DNA of 64,000 nt, taken from Amoebophrya sp. A120. Lineage: Eukaryota; Sar; Dinophyceae; Syndiniales; Amoebophryaceae. The notes beneath the pieces were generated by a model, which ran no database searches, was not told the origin of the DNA, and saw only the letters and a list, made by a program, of their open reading frames with translations. Both the position numbers and the translations under genes were made by a program. Shown one piece after another: positions 44,817 through 56,900 of this stretch (positions are counted from its first letter, which is position 1; the number at the start of each line of letters is the position of its first letter). The DNA is taken from positions 5,412,757-5,476,756 of the forward strand of contig CAJINV010000001.1 of the NCBI GenBank assembly GCA_905178155.1, read 5' to 3'.

Positions 44817-46969
44817 ATGACGAACTGTTTCGACAAGATCCGGCTCCAGCAGCTGATTGCAGAGACAACGCACGTGGAAAATCTTATCGCAAGAAAAAAC
44901 TGTTTCTCTGTGAACTTGTGATGCAGAAAATGAAGTAGGAAGAGTTTCTGTCTTGCTACACCTGCAACAGGTTAGATTTTCAAGCGCGTTTTCCCTTAGG
45001 AAGCGCGCATGGCAAATATTATGTGTCATGTGTAACAAACTTGTCATGCAGATTTGTCAAAATCATCACAGTGAAACAGTTTTTTTGTGGGATAAATCTC
45101 GCCGCCAATGTATTCCACATCTTTTTCCTCAAGATGCATATCACACAGAAAAAAACTGGCAGGGCATATTTGTAATGCAAAAATAAATACGCAGTAAAAT
45201 CTGCATTGCATAGCCGAAACAGCATGCTATGGGACCAACCATGACAAATTTTTCTGTGTATTTGTTTTTGCATTACAAATATGCCCTGCCAGTTTTTTTC
45301 TCTCGGATAATGCAGGAGGCGGACAAGGAGATGAAAACGGCGGCGCTGCTGCCTGTGGATGAAGCAAAGGAAGCAATACAAGACCTCATTTGTACTATGG
45401 ATTCTTCTATTTTTGCCTCTTCGCGTTTTGTGCATCTTGTGTGCGAGGAACACTAGTAGCCTTGCTCCTGTATTGGCGACTGGATAGCAGGTTTCATCCC
45501 ATGGTTCTATGGATAGATTTTGCATTGCACCCTCGTGGTGCCTTCTTTCAATTACGATTTTTTTTTTGAATTGAAAATTACATCAACAGACGAGTTTCGG
45601 GTGCAAGACCCCGAAGTGGTGAAGAGCCTCGGGGAGCTTTTCGACCTGCACTGCCTGGATCCGAACGGGTTTACCTACCACGCGTTCATTTCTCTGCTCC
45701 TCATCCTGATCCGAAGAATCGTGGCGCTCGAAGACCGCAACCGCGCGAGCAGTAGCATTCCTCCGACGCTGGTCGGAGACCAAACCGCACGGTCTTCGCA
45801 AATGGTTCAGCAGCAAGTCAGCAGCGCCAGGACCACGCCCACCGTGAATTACCGCTACAACTCGGCGTCCGGGCCAAACACCCCACAGCTCGGCGGGCCC
45901 GGGGTTCGCAGCGCGACTACCGGGACCTACTCGGTGCCGTTAGGCGGGGGTGGTACGGGAGGTGGAGGTGGGGGTGCACAGCCGAGCGTTGTAGTGCAAC
46001 CACCGATAAGTACCGCGAACGCAACACCTTTGCAGCCACCAAGGGCGCCGGTGGGGTCGACAGCAAGCGCTTCCCGGAGTAATTTTTTTTTTTTTGTGAA
46101 CAACATCCTGATTCTATTGATTTGATGTTGAGTCGCGCGCGGCTTCTTGAGCTTTTGTATGTGCCTAGGAATTGTAGAGAAGTAAATTCGAATCTTCTAG
46201 GTATCACGCCACCGGTCGTCGCGAGAACAGTAATCCAAGGACCGCCTACTGTGCAAAGTACACCACCCGTGCAGAGTACGCCGCCGAGAAGGCTGAGCAA
46301 CCGCTTCGCCCACATAAATCTCCTGCCAGTGTAATTTTTGAGTGACTGAGCTGTGACTCGTTTGCTATAAGAAAGGTTTCATCGCTGCTTTCTCCAGTAT
46401 GTCTGTGGCCGGGTATTGGCCGCCTGTCATTTGAATGAAAATGTTGACTCACAGGCAGCTGACGCCCCGGGGTCCTCGCACCTCCGTCGTCCCGGCCCTT
46501 GGGCCGCGGACTGCGATGGTGCCGCAGGAAAGCCGCACCTACTACTACCGCGTCGACATGCCCGCAGGCTCACCGCCCCCACAGCCACCCGCGACGGCGC
46601 GAAGGCAAGAAAATATTCCCTCAAGTGCGCTGCTGGAAATGGCACAAAACTCAGGACCGGCGGCAGAAGTGAACGACTTCAAACAAGTGTACTGACTTTG
46701 GATTTTTGCCTAACATGGTTGAATTTGGTTATCAGGATAAGACACCGATACATAGTTAGTTACATGGTTTCCATTCTGCCGCAGGCATCTATGGTGTGAT
46801 GTGTACTCCTTCTTCAATTCTTTCCAGGCTGAACGACTATGCTTCGAGAATGTCAACCCAGTATGCGCCCCCCGATCCTGGAAACGCGGCGGATTTTCGA
46901 GGCGATTTGCATTCGATGCGCCACAACGCAAACCAAATAAGGGAGCAGATAAGCGTGCGAAGGCGATAA
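44817..46969 (+). CDS. Unknown protein, introner-interrupted, P-rich
   Basis: Seven exons (44817-44884, 45100-45138, 45315-45391, 45590-46078, 46201-46330, 46455-46688, 46828-46969) give 392 residues, and the total is a multiple of three. The N-terminal 130 residues look helical (KIRLQQLIAETTHVENL, MKTAALLPVDEAKEAIQDL, VVKSLGELFDLHCLDPNG, LILIRRIVALEDR). The rest is disordered and S/T/P/G-rich, with repeats of V-Q-S-T-P-P. The C-terminus again looks helical (NDYASRMST, MRHNANQIREQ). No family is recognised. The first two introns are introner-like elements flanking a 39-bp exon; the other four are GT..AG. Several exons are read in frame only because the donor falls inside the last codon (GT|GTAATT, GT|GTACTG). 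Confidence 0.68.
44885..45094. mobile_element. Introner-like element, family C
   Basis: A 210-bp element. The left end tatcgcaagaaaaaactgtt pairs with the right end aacagtttttttgtgggata. The duplication AATCT is perfect (44880-44884 and 45095-45099). Removing 44885-45099 joins V-E-N to L-A-A in frame. It is one base longer than the family C copy at 23882. Confidence 0.9.
45139..45309. mobile_element. Introner-like element, family C, short variant
   Basis: A 171-bp element starting tatcacacagaaaaaaactg and ending cagtttttttctctcggata. The inverted ends continue inward for another 30 bp (ggcagggcatatttgtaatg facing cattacaaatatgccctgcc), so the arms are about 47 bp. The duplication ATGCA is perfect (45134-45138 and 45310-45314). 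Removal keeps the frame (L-K-M to Q-E-A). It lies only 39 bp after the previous element. Confidence 0.9.
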
Positions 46970-47783
46970 AACGATGCGGCTTTTTACGTGTCGTCAAACG
47001 TAGCCGGAAGAAATGAAAACCAACCAAAATCAATTAATGACCAAAGACGATAATAGATTGCACTGTCTTTTCATGATGTAAGTAAAGTATTTTTCGCACT
47101 TCTACGTCTACAGGTAGGCTTAGAGTCACAGAAACACAATATCCTCGATGAACCCCTATGGAACTTTGAAATGCAAAGTTTGCCACGATCATGCGTGGCC
47201 TATGTGTGTGCATTTATGCTAAGGATAGAGTACGCACTCACAGTCTGGTGACGCAGGCTCATGCGTCCCCGTGATGGTTTCATTTCGAAAATGCACGTAA
47301 AGCGAACCGTTCTTGTATGATCCTTAAGAGACACAGACAATAGCAATACTGCGAAGATGATTCAAAGCTGCTTTTTCTTCAAGCATTTTTTCGTTTTTTG
47401 TTGCGTTGATGTTCTTGTTCCTACTCCGCTTACATGATAGATCAGGCAAGACAGGGGCGATTGAGGAGGGGAAGCTTCAAGTGTGAGTGCAGAGATGATT
47501 TTTACGCCGTCCGTTAAACAGGGGGAACTACAACTACTGACTACCCTGAGCTGCCTAACAGAGAAAGCGACGTAGAATGAGGCTTGCGGTCTGTTATTGA
47601 GCGAGGGGTGTGTTGTATCAGAGGTGCGTGTCCTGTTTGTACGGCGCCACATGGGTAAGTAATTACTTTTGCGAATAATTTTTGCGAGCCAAGCGAAATC
47701 GAAACGAAATAAAGAGTACTAGACCAACACGGAGGTTGTAGCTCGTAAACAACACACCTGATTGTGATTGCTTCAGGCTAAAA
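46970..47783. other. Intergenic region, nothing recognised
   Basis: Untranslated and intergenic sequence. A minus-strand frame at 47362-47652 has no coding character. Confidence 0.5.
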
Positions 47784-49336
47784 ATGACGTCAGCTGCGGC
47801 CCAGGGGCTGCACAGTTTGTCGACGAAGCTGGCGACGTCGTTTTTATCGAAAAGCGAGAGCAAAAAATCCTGGCTGAAACTTGTCGCTGCACCAGAGCCC
47901 AGCCCGGACCGGCACCCTCTCTCGGGTCGGCACATTTTTCGGCGCGAGGAGAGCGGATTGGACGACGAGGTGAGGACAGGGGACATTCCGATATTAAGAC
48001 AGCTTTTTATATCATCATGAATTCAACTGCGAGAAGATGAGTGCTTGGTGCTGACAAAAATTGTTCAGTCCGTGATGTACGAGTACGCACGCATGACGAA
48101 ATTTCAAATCTCTCAAATTATTCCACACAGGAACAATCTCCTCCAAATGACGCTTTTGCCCGGACACACTCGAAGACCGTGCCTTTGGCCGAGGACATGG
48201 ACACGCCGCGGGGGAGTCCAACCGATGAATCCCCGGTGAACAACATTGGGGAAGAAACCAATTACGACCGCGCGCCTCTCTCGGCTCGGATTTCATTTTC
48301 CTCGACGAAGGAAGATGAGGATAGTACCTTGACGAGCAAAAAATCCACGTCCACCAGCCGGACTTCCAGTCGCAGCAGCTGCTTCTCCGTTGTGCAGGTC
48401 ACGAACAAATCCCGCTACAGTCTGGAGCGGTCCGCGGCCGTGGGCGCGGCCTACGCCGACCCGACGAAGAAGCCACGCGCCACCATCGCGGGGACGAAGG
48501 CGACGAACCTGACGCCACCCCCGGCCGGGGCGGACGACGGGAATGTGGTGTTGAAACAGCGAACCACGATCCCCATCATGCGGGCCACGGAGCTGATGCC
48601 GCCGCCGAGACCGCCGCGCCGGGCCGCGAGCTTCACCGTGGGCGGATCCGGGTCGGTTGCGAAAATCCCCACTGCGGGATTGAAGTCTTTATTCCGCCGC
48701 GCAGCAACCACGTCGCTGATCGACAGCGGAGGTGACAAGAATCTTAAACCAACGGCGCTCCAAAAGCAGTCGAGTTTCTCCAATTCCGCAGGGCCAGAAA
48801 TACGGTCTTTCCCACCGTGGAAGAAGGAAAAGGAAATGTTGTTCCAGAGTGCTAGGAATGTCAAAAACACCAAAGCTCCGGTGTCAAACGACTCAGAGAG
48901 TCAGGAGTGCAGTATTGAAGAGGACCAGGAATTGTCCCTCGACGAAGACTTCTCCCTCCCACCGAGCGGCAAGGTGTTCTTACAGCCAGGCGGCGTCGTG
49001 GCCGCGGCGACGTCCACCACCTCCACCACCGCCAGTTACCACCTGAGTCCGACACGCTCTACTTTTACGGTGGGATCGACCCTTTCGGAAAACCACAACC
49101 CCATGAAGCTCCTGGATCCCGTGAACGAAATGACACCGCCAAGGGATAGTGTTTTTCGGGATAGGTGGGAGGAAGAAGAGGAAGACGAAAGTAAATCGGT
49201 GCAAGAAACGGAGTCAATTACAGCAGAAGAGGCTGCCTTTGCTGCGAAGGCCCCGAAAGACCGGTTTTCGCTCCGCCGCATTGTCTTTGGGAGCAAGCGG
49301 TCAGCTTCGAAGGTGATTCCAGACGTCGTCGCGTAG
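47784..49336 (+). CDS. Unknown S/T/P-rich protein
   Basis: Two exons (47784-47969, 48131-49336) give 463 residues, joined in phase 0 at a GTGAGG donor. The protein is disordered, S/T/K/E-rich, with short basic-proline patches (PPPRPPRRAASF, KPRATIAG, LFRRAATTS) that resemble kinase-target or SH3-binding motifs. It shows a repeated R-A-T/T-K-A-T-N-L-T-P-P-P / R-A-T-E-L-M-P-P-P pair around residues 160-200. There is no signal peptide or membrane segment. The C-terminus is basic (RFSLRRIVFGSKR). No family is recognised. Confidence 0.68.
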
Positions 49337-50005
49337 GGAGGGGTGGGGTTGACATGCTCGCGTTTCACAACTTTAAGTCGCTTAAGTATTCAGACACGTT
49401 TGGTCAATTTGAATGTTTACTAGAAACGAATAAAATCATCGGCAAGAAAATTCAATGTGTTTCGGTAGGAAATAGTGACCTACAGAGCGAGAAAGAAGTT
49501 TCGGTTTGTTTCTTATTTTCGTACTAGCGGAGAATCTGTTGTCAATCGAGAGACCGGAAGCAGTAGTCTGTTGATACGTATCAATGAATGTAGAATGTTT
49601 TTAAGGCAATTTACTTTTCTCATCTTCTTTGTCCGAACTTTACGTATGATCGCATAATTTTTCTCTCGTCACACCCAGGCCCAAATACGACACCTCGCCC
49701 CGGTTCTCTCTGAGTGTAGGTCTTTTCCCCCGTTTCAGCAATAAATGCACCATGCTGTGAAAACTGTACAAGAATTTTTACAAAGGCTTGAAGGCTTGCT
49801 CTTTTCAGTACAGTTTACAAGAAAGAGAAACCCAAATTTGCAAAAATATAAGTTTGCTCGTTTCCTTGTATTGCATTAAAGCGAACGACTGTCGAACAGT
49901 GCGAGAGCCGAAGGATTGGCGTTGCAAATGCTGGATATGCTTTGTGTTGTGGCTTGTTCTCTCTGATTTAGGCTGGCTCCGATATTCTTGTAAGTACTAG
50001 CAACA
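49337..50005. other. Intergenic region, nothing recognised
   Basis: AT-rich untranslated and intergenic sequence with no supported frame. Confidence 0.5.
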
Positions 50006-50305
50006 ATGGGGGACAACTCCGGCGCACGCAGCAGTAATCAATCGGCCGCGGAGGACGATCGAAACGCCGCTGCCGAGGCCGCACTTAACACGGCGCTGGA
50101 AGCGGCAGAAGCAACGAAGGATGCGTCGGTGACAGTCACCCAAGAGGTTTCGTACCCCGTTAAGGAGATTTATTACAAAGTGGCGGACGCCTTTAGAGAC
50201 TACTTCTTCCCAGCGGAAGCACGAAGGAAAGGTGCAGCATGCGAAAAAGTAGTACCCACCTTCTACTACGATAATACGCTGCAGCCCGGGTCTGCGCCGG
50301 GATAA
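50006..50305 (+). CDS. Small unknown protein, 99 residues
   Basis: A short intronless frame with biased but plausible composition: an alanine/glutamate-rich N-terminus (AAEAALNTALEAAEA) predicted to be helical, then V-K-E-I-Y-Y-K-V-A-D-A-F-R-D-Y-F and a V-V-P-T-F-Y-Y-D-N stretch with many aromatics. This aromatic pattern argues for a real protein. No signal peptide or membrane segment. It could be the first exon of a longer gene, but no downstream exon was found. No family is recognised. Confidence 0.5.
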   Translation: MGDNSGARSSNQSAAEDDRNAAAEAALNTALEAAEATKDASVTVTQEVSYPVKEIYYKVADAFRDYFFPAEARRKGAACEKVVPTFYYDNTLQPGSAPG

Positions 50306-50947
50306 GCTGTTTAGTGAAAGAGAAAGATCAACAGGATTACGTCGAAAAGCCACGACGACAAAAACTTTAGGTGAAGTTGTAAAGCGTGCATCTGTCTTGC
50401 GTACAGATCCGCATCAAGCAAATATCAACTTGATCCAAAGAACGATCTTTTTCGTGCCCGCAGAAAATTTCAAGAATGAACTGCGTTGTTCCGAAAACGT
50501 CAGGTGATAAAGATTGGCAGTGATCGTGATCTGATAGAATGTATTCGAAATCGTCTTGGTAATCCGCGATCAGATGTTGCTGCGGTAGCGAGCGCACTGC
50601 ATGGTTCAAAAGATCCCACAAAAAAGATCCGTTTCGTGAAGTGTCACGATGAATCAAAGTTCCGTGGAGATAGAGATTCCAATATGGTTGTCCAGGTGTG
50701 ACCCGACGCGGAATAACACTGATCTTGCTTTTTCGATCTGTTTCTAAATCCGTTCCTTCTGATTATATGCTGCTGTAACACATCAATTTTTCACTGTTTT
50801 TAGAACTCAGTGATACGACTAAATTCTAATAGATTTACGCTCTGTAACCGTAAATAGATATGATTCTCAGCTCGTGCATTTCGACGTGCTTTACGAAAGG
50901 TTGATTTTTTTGTCTCAACTTCCATACCTCTACAAACACAAAAAGTC
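50306..50947. other. Intergenic region, nothing recognised
   Basis: No supported gene. A 71-codon frame at 50486-50701 has no feature that separates it from chance. Confidence 0.45.
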
Positions 50948-53900
50948 ATGGCGAGCACCAGCAAAGACGCCTTCCCGCGAAGGAAGGTGGCTGCATCAGC
51001 CACGACGGAACAAGCAACGAACAACTCAGTTGGCAGACTATTGCTTCCGGTGAAAAAGGCCGGAGCGAAGACTACCGGGCAGAATGAAAAGAAGAACAAA
51101 AAATTCGAAAGCCAAAAACCCGAGCGGACCTTCGAAAAGGTGGTCAAGAAAGAGCCGGGACACGCGAAGACGGACAATGCGCTCGGACCGCACCAGCATG
51201 GAATGACGCGGTTTAAACAAAGAATTTCGCTGAAAAACCTCAAAGACGGGACGACGTTGGTGGGCTGCGTATCCAGTATCCGTCCGAACGAGGTCGTCTT
51301 TAACCTACCGTACGGAACGCTCGGGGTTTGCAAAAGAGACCAGTGCTTTTCGGCAGACGTAGAGGCGAGTGAGTTCCGATTGGATCAAGTCTACAGTGTG
51401 GGACAGGTATAGAGTTGCCACATGAACAAGATAACACACAAATTTTTTCGTCGCATTTGGTTTCGTGCTAGGTATGATATGTTGGTCAGTTCTAATCACA
51501 GCACTGACGAGTAGAATACAAAAATCCATCTTCGCTAATATTTTCACCAACATGATCTTCTTCACAGCTTCTCCCGGTTGTCGTCCGTTCCGTTGGCAAA
51601 GCGGGGCACGGCAGCAGCCACTTGGAGGTGGAAGTGTCCTTGCGCCCGGAACTCGTCAATGCCGGTTTAACCGCAGAAAACATCGTGCCGGGGATTTCGC
51701 TGCCGGCGACCGTCGTGTCCATGAACGAGGAACACGTGGTGGAATGCAGCTTCGGCGTGCCGGGGCTGAAAGGGATCCTCAAGAAGAAAACCGCGGGACA
51801 GGTACTAGTGCAACGCAAGAAGCTTTATTTGTCGTGTATAGTAAGAATGACTTTATTCGTAGCAAGAAAAACTAAACCACAATTTGGCTAGAAGTAGATG
51901 ACAAACTTAAAACAGCTGCGGGTTGGACAAATTTTGCATGTGTCGATCGAGCGCTTTCACGCACCGTCCGGGGCCGCGCAGTGCAGATTAGACTGCGGCA
52001 AGGGAAAGGTGCTGGATGAAGAAGTCGACGTGAACGCTTTGAAGGTAAAACTTTGACATGCTTTGTTTACACTCATACGGCATTTGTGAAATTGCATGCG
52101 TCCTTTTCGAAATTAGTGCCGAAGTCAATCAGGGCCCGTTATCATTACAATTCACCCAACTCCACCTAACAGGTCGGTTCCCTAGTCCAGGCCAAAGTTG
52201 CGAAGACCGTCGAGAAGAATGACGGCAAGTTGGAGATGCGGTTCTGCGGCGCGTTCCGCGGGGTGCTTTTCCCGGAGTACACGGACGAGCAAAGTGCAAC
52301 TTTTGACAAGAACTCCACCCACCTCTGCCGGGTGTTCGCGAAGGTCCCACAGCAGGACGTCTCCGAGGAACAGCAGCCGGAATTGCATTTGTGTGCCCTG
52401 CCGCACATTGTCACTTGGGAGTCGCTGGACTTCCGCAAAACGTGCGAAGAGTTGCGCGAGGGCAGCCACGTGGACGGCACGGTCACGCAGGTGCAGGACT
52501 TCAACGCGCGTCTGGAAATCAAGGTGCCCGCGAAGGACGGCGGTGGTGGAAATGATAAGCCGACACTCCTCAACGCCGTGTGCCACAGTTCGAAGATGGA
52601 CAAGGAAAGCGCGGAGAAACCCGCGGATAAGAACAAAAAGGAGAAAAAAACCGCTGCAAAGGAGGAACAGGACTCAACGAAGACCAACACCGTGCCGTCC
52701 TACGTTGAGGAGGGTATGGAAGCCAAGGCACGGGTTTTGGGGTTCAACCAGCTCGACCGCGCGCTGGTGGTCGGGATGAGTAGTGAACTGGTAGAGGAAA
52801 AGATCCTCTGCGCGAAGGATTTGCAGCTTGGACAACTCGTGCGCGGAGATATCACCAAGGTCATTCCGGACCGTGGTGTGTTTGTCAAGGTAATAATGTT
52901 TGGTCTTCATCTTTGCTGTAGTTTTTCACTTGCATACAATATGTTTCTCGACACGCATACAGCTACCTGCAGTGTCGAAAAGAGTACCTAGATCTGAAAT
53001 TCCGCACAAAATAACTCTTACCAGATTTCGTCCTTCGTCACTGCGGAGATTCCGTTGCAGCACTTGACGAACGTGCCGTTGAAGCAAGTACCGGAGTCCA
53101 AATTCAAAGCCGGACAGAAGATCAAGGCGCGCGTGCTGTCCCTCAATTTCGACACCAACAAGGTGAAGTTGACCGCGAAGAAGGACCTGGTGAAGACGGA
53201 TCCGAAAGATTTGTTGACCGACGAGCATGCCGTGAAGCTGAACCAAGTCACGTCCGGGTACGTCCACCAGGTGCAGGAGATCGGGGTCATCGTCCGCTTT
53301 TTCGGCGATCGCCTGCACGGGCTGGTGCCCTGCAAGGATCCGGAAGTCTTGCACAGCATGAAGCCCGGAGCGCTCGTGCGCGTCCGGGTAGTCGCGATTC
53401 GCGGGGAGGGGAAATTAAAATTGTCCTTCGACGTGGAAAGCAAGGATGGCGTGGCGAATCAGGGAGACGGGAACTCAGCCAAATTCTTCGCGCAGCCAGG
53501 GTGCAAGGTTCCGGCCGCGGGCATGCGAGTTTTTGCCGTGGATGAGACCGGGTGCTTCGTGGTGCTGCCCAACCGCCGCGAGGCCTACATTCCGCAGTAC
53601 CACTTCGCCGACGATTTGGCGGAGGCTGGTGCTCGGTTTCAAAAAGTCGAGGTCGGGAAAAGTGTGGAAGAATGCCTGGGTAGTACCGCAAGTGCAGCGG
53701 AAGATACGAACGACACGTCTTCATTTCTGTCGGGTATTCTGCTCGGCGTCCGCTGCTACCGGGTGAACATGAACACCAGCAGCAACGACGGGGATCTGGT
53801 CACGAGCTCGGTCAAGCACGTCGACTTGCTGTCCTTGAAGCAGAGTTTGCAGGTCGGGAAGCTGTCGGAAGATGGTACCCCTAGTAGCACCGATGCAGTA

Positions 53901-56900
53901 GTACCGGTGTCCTTCGTGAAGGAATTAACCGACATCAAGGTGCAGCAGCAGAAGTACTTCCTGGGGTACGTCAAGCAGATCTGCGCCAAGAAGGGCGTGT
54001 TCATCAGTCTCGGCGACTACAAGAATGCGGTCGGCATCGCGCCGCTCGCGCAGTGCACCGACCACTTTTGCGTGGAGCCGCAGGACGAGTTTAAGATCGG
54101 GCAGACGGTGCGCGTTGTGGTGAAAAGCATCGACTTCGAGAAGAAACTGGCGAATTTCGACCTGCGACACACAAAATTGCTGAAGCAAACGCTCTCTATT
54201 GCGCAGAACGCGACTGTCGCGAAGTTGGAGAGTTCCTTCCTCGCGTCCACACTGAAACTGTCATCTACTACCGACCAGAGCGGACGGGAATCCACCTCAG
54301 TGTCTGGTTCCGTCCTTTCTCCGAAGATCACCGCGGGGCAGTGCGTACGTGGTAAGGTGATCGCCGTGAAGGACTACGGGCTGTTCTTGGAGCCGGTTCT
54401 GGGAGAGAAAGATCAGGCCTCGGAGGTGAAAGGCATCAAGCTCCTCGCCATGGCCCACAACGTGGACGACTTCGAGAAGCCACCAAGCGTTGGTTCCGAG
54501 GTCGACGCCTTCATCCTCGATGTGAACACGGAGCGGAAACTGGTGGACGTGTCGCTGAAGACGAACTTGTTGGCGAGAGCAGCCGGTTCTTCTTCTAAAA
54601 CCCCCACTGCAGGAGCTTTGGCTCCGGGTGAGGAGGTCGAGTGCGAAGTGCACTTGGCGAAGACCGATCGCACGATTTTGGTGACGACGAATGGACTGCC
54701 GAAGGTCGTGTTCGCGCCGAATGCCGATGCGTTTAACCGCCTGCAGACCGCCGCGGTGAGCATGCAACGCGGCATGTTCGCGCGCAAAATGCTGGTCTTG
54801 CAACAAGAAGTTGTCTTTGCTGGTTCAGATGGCGCAGCACCGAGCGCGTGGTTGGCGCACCTGGCGGCGTCGCGGAAGGAAGGAGCTGAGCAGGAGGACG
54901 CCAAGGACGAAGTTGAAAACAAGCCCGCTGCGCCTTCGACTTCTTCGAAGCAGCAGCTTGAAGTGTCCCGAATTTCCGACCCCGCGGTGGAAGCAACCGT
55001 CGGGACGGTGTTGCAGATGCGTGTGCAATCCGTTGGCCCAACTTCCGTCGTGCTCCAGTGCCCGAACAGCGTCTGGGGCCATTTACATGCCTGCGATTTG
55101 CCGCTCGGGAAAATTGCAGATTTCGCGACGAAGAAGCAAGTAGCTACGACGCAACTTTTCAAACTCAAAGACGTGGTGAGCGTGAAGGTTGAAAAGGTCA
55201 GCGAGAACAAAACCGCGCTCGGCTGCAGCAAAACCGGCATCAAGGGAACGCAACTCCTCGTTTCGCTGGCGGAAAATGGAGGTGCAGTAAGTACACAAGA
55301 GGAAGAAAATAAACCGGCGAAGAAGCGCAAGAAAATGGCAAAGGCGGAAGTAGTAGCTCCGGAAACTCTACTCTCCCAAGCGGCCGCTCTTTCCTGGACT
55401 TCTCTCAAGGAAGAGCAGAGCAAAAGTTTCCGTGCCGTCGTCGTCAGCGTCGCGAAGGACCATCTGCAGGTCGAACTCGCCCCGGGGATCCGCGGACGTG
55501 TTTCGGTCCTGGATATTGAGCAGGACGACGCGAAAACCCTATTCGACCGCTTTGTCGCCGGACAGCTGCTGCCCGCCGTGTGGATCCTGCATCTGGCCAA
55601 GAGCAAGCGCACGCTGAACTTGAGTTTGGTAAGTCCAGAAACCGCGAAGAAACAGTGGTTTTCAATGACAAAGCGCAATTCCACGAAAATCCCAGCCGTG
55701 ATCACGATGCTGAACCCAAAATGCACCTCCGGCTTTCCCATCCGCGTCAGCCTCCCGCTGCTCAACTGGGCGGAGGTCCACGTGACACAGGTCGGGGACG
55801 CGAATATCAAGCAGGGGAACGTGCTGAAGCGACTCAAGGTGCACCAGGCCGTGACGGTGCAATTGGACGCGGAAAGTATCGCACGAGCTGGATCCTCTGC
55901 TGAGGAGCAGAATCAGGAAGAAGACAAGGAAACGAAGCCCCTGCGCGCCGCGATCGTTGACGAGGTGGAGGAGGAAAAAACATCCAAGCCCGTTTTGTTG
56001 TCTGACGAGAGACTGAAACAACAAATTGCAGCCTCCACTTCCGGCGCGCAAAAAATCTACACGGGTGTGGTCCGGAACTTCCACCCCAACGCCGGCGTTT
56101 TCGTCGCCCTGACCCCAAATTTCAGCGGCCGCGTGCAGTTCAAGGACTTGCCGATCGGTAGTGAGTTGAACATTTCAAAAGACGAAATTCAGAAGAAATA
56201 CCCGATAGGTACGGTACTGGAAAATTTGGTCCGTATCGTTCGCCCGAATGCGGAATCCCTGGCCACCGAAACAGAAAACCACCGGCTGGAGCTGTCTTTG
56301 ACGGACCAGTCCGGTAGCGGAGAAGCAGCTGCATCGTCGTCCAAAACCGAGAGTAGACAAGCCGGGCAGATGAAGCAGCTACCAGTAGTTGGCTCCCTGG
56401 TTTCCGGCGTGGTGCGCGGGAAGAAGGACTTCGGGCTGTTCATCCGCCTCGACGAAACTGGAGCGGACGGGCTCTGCCACGTGACGGAGATCGAGGACCG
56501 GCCGCTGCTGCCGAAGAAGCAGAACACGCCGGAGAAGCGCGCGGCCCGGGACCAGCGCACGCTGGCGGGCTACAGCGTGGGGCAGAAGGTGCAGGTGGTG
56601 AAGGTGACCAAGGTGGAGAACGGCAAGGTGTCGCTGAGCATGCGGCCCTCGGTGCTCGCGGAAGCCGAGACCGCGCTCGAGGAGGTCGAGGACGAGGAAA
56701 AGGAAACCGCTCTGAATGCGGAGGTGAACGCCGAGATTCGGGCCGCCGCTGAGGCCGCAGAGAGCGACGAGGAAGATGGGTCAGAGGAAGAAGAAGCCTC
56801 CGACGGCGCAGAGAGCGATGCAGGTGAACAAGCTTGTTCTAACGCAGAAGCCGCAGTTGCGACTAGCGATGTCGACATGTCTGATGCGGAGGAAGAAGAT

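Noticed and set aside
44615-44938. 107-codon + strand frame upstream of the unknown P-rich gene
   Set aside because: It overlaps the exon starting at 44817 in a different frame and ends inside an introner; no coding evidence.
54413-55837. Minus-strand frame of 474 codons within RRP5
   Set aside because: It lies opposite clear S1 repeats on the + strand; serine/cysteine-rich shadow.
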